A DNA stretch of 64,000 nucleotides, from assembly GCF_001640805.2 (NCBI RefSeq), contig NC_066848.1:8509526-8573525 (forward strand), written 5' to 3'. This stretch comes from Lates calcarifer (taxonomy: Eukaryota > Chordata > Actinopteri > Centropomidae). This document shows, piece by piece, positions 63,671-64,000 of this stretch. Under the pieces are notes generated by a model. It made no database searches and was not told the origin of the DNA. It saw only the letters and a list, made by a program, of their open reading frames with translations. How positions within the stretch are numbered: position 1 is the first letter of the stretch; every line of letters starts with the position of its first letter. A program made the translations under genes and the position numbers.

Positions 63671-64000
63671 GCTTGGTGTCTTTTCCAGTCTATTCTTTTC
63701 CTCTGAAGAAGGAGCAGGTAGATATGACACACTGTAGGTATAAATGACAACTCCACACAAAAACATTGTAACCAATATTCACCCAAATAATGACAGAAAA
63801 CAATTTAGAACTAAAACTGAGGTTTGAAAACTGGGGTTTTTCATCAGCATATATGCATTTAAATCAACATTCTGGTGACAAGGAGTTTCCTAACAGTATA
63901 TTAGGATGTCTCAGAAACATCAGCAGAACCTCAGCGAGTGGTTTGTAAAATATTAAGTAGAGACGTTAATCCCAGTGTCACTGAGTTTTATTCCTCAAAC
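63671..64000. other. Downstream flank
   Basis: About 330 bp of A/T-rich sequence without ORF, repeat or splice support. Nothing recognisable is seen. Confidence 0.6.

Noticed and set aside
1..64000. CRISPR arrays, operons, rRNA or tRNA genes
   Set aside because: No regularly spaced repeats, no ribosome-binding-site gene arrays and no convincing tRNA cloverleaf or rRNA sequence were seen; the simple repeats present are eukaryotic microsatellites.

Overview
The window is vertebrate genomic DNA, most likely from a percomorph-type teleost. It has GT-AG introns of 1 to 33 kb, many (CA/GT)n microsatellites, and interspersed repeats that I recognise from memory as fish repeats. No bacterial or viral gene organisation is visible. 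Most of the six-frame open reading frames are chance ORFs in introns or microsatellites. The window holds one convincing protein-coding gene, on the + strand: marchf8 (also march8 or c-MIR), a membrane-bound RING-CH E3 ubiquitin ligase.

Exons were placed from splice sites, phase continuity and recognisable protein sequence. First coding exon 5103-5299 (ATG 5204); exon 37978-38028; exon 47465-47544; RING-CH exon 54620-54800; first-TM exon 55820-55955; last coding exon 60011-60315 (stop 60313-60315). These join without a frame break into 282 residues: a variable cytosolic N-terminus, a C4HC3 RING-CH domain at residues 75-121, two membrane segments near 150-172 and 191-213, and a cytosolic tail. 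A long A/T-rich 3' UTR follows, with several poly(A) signals (61402 to 63652).

Three further elements suggest a richer isoform set. (1) A 942-nt exon at 47981-48922 is open throughout and symmetric (phase 2-2). It adds 314 residues just before the RING-CH domain, and it ends in a Cys codon followed by AG, so it regenerates the first zinc ligand. (2) An alternative first coding exon at 27241-27270 encodes ten residues, splices in phase to 37978, and lies downstream of a promoter-like stretch with a TATA-like box, CCAAT boxes and an ETS-like site. (3) A 15-nt candidate microexon at 58194-58208 would lengthen the lumenal loop between the two membrane segments by five residues.

Layout: 1-5102 upstream or 5' intron; 5300-37977 a 32.7-kb intron containing the alternative first exon; 38029-47464 an intron with an L2-like LINE 3' end and a foldback element; 47545-54619 an intron containing the long cassette exon; 54801-55819 a short intron; 55956-60010 an intron with a second foldback element, the microexon candidate and a SINE-like repeat; 60316 to about 63670 the 3' UTR; then about 330 bp of flank.
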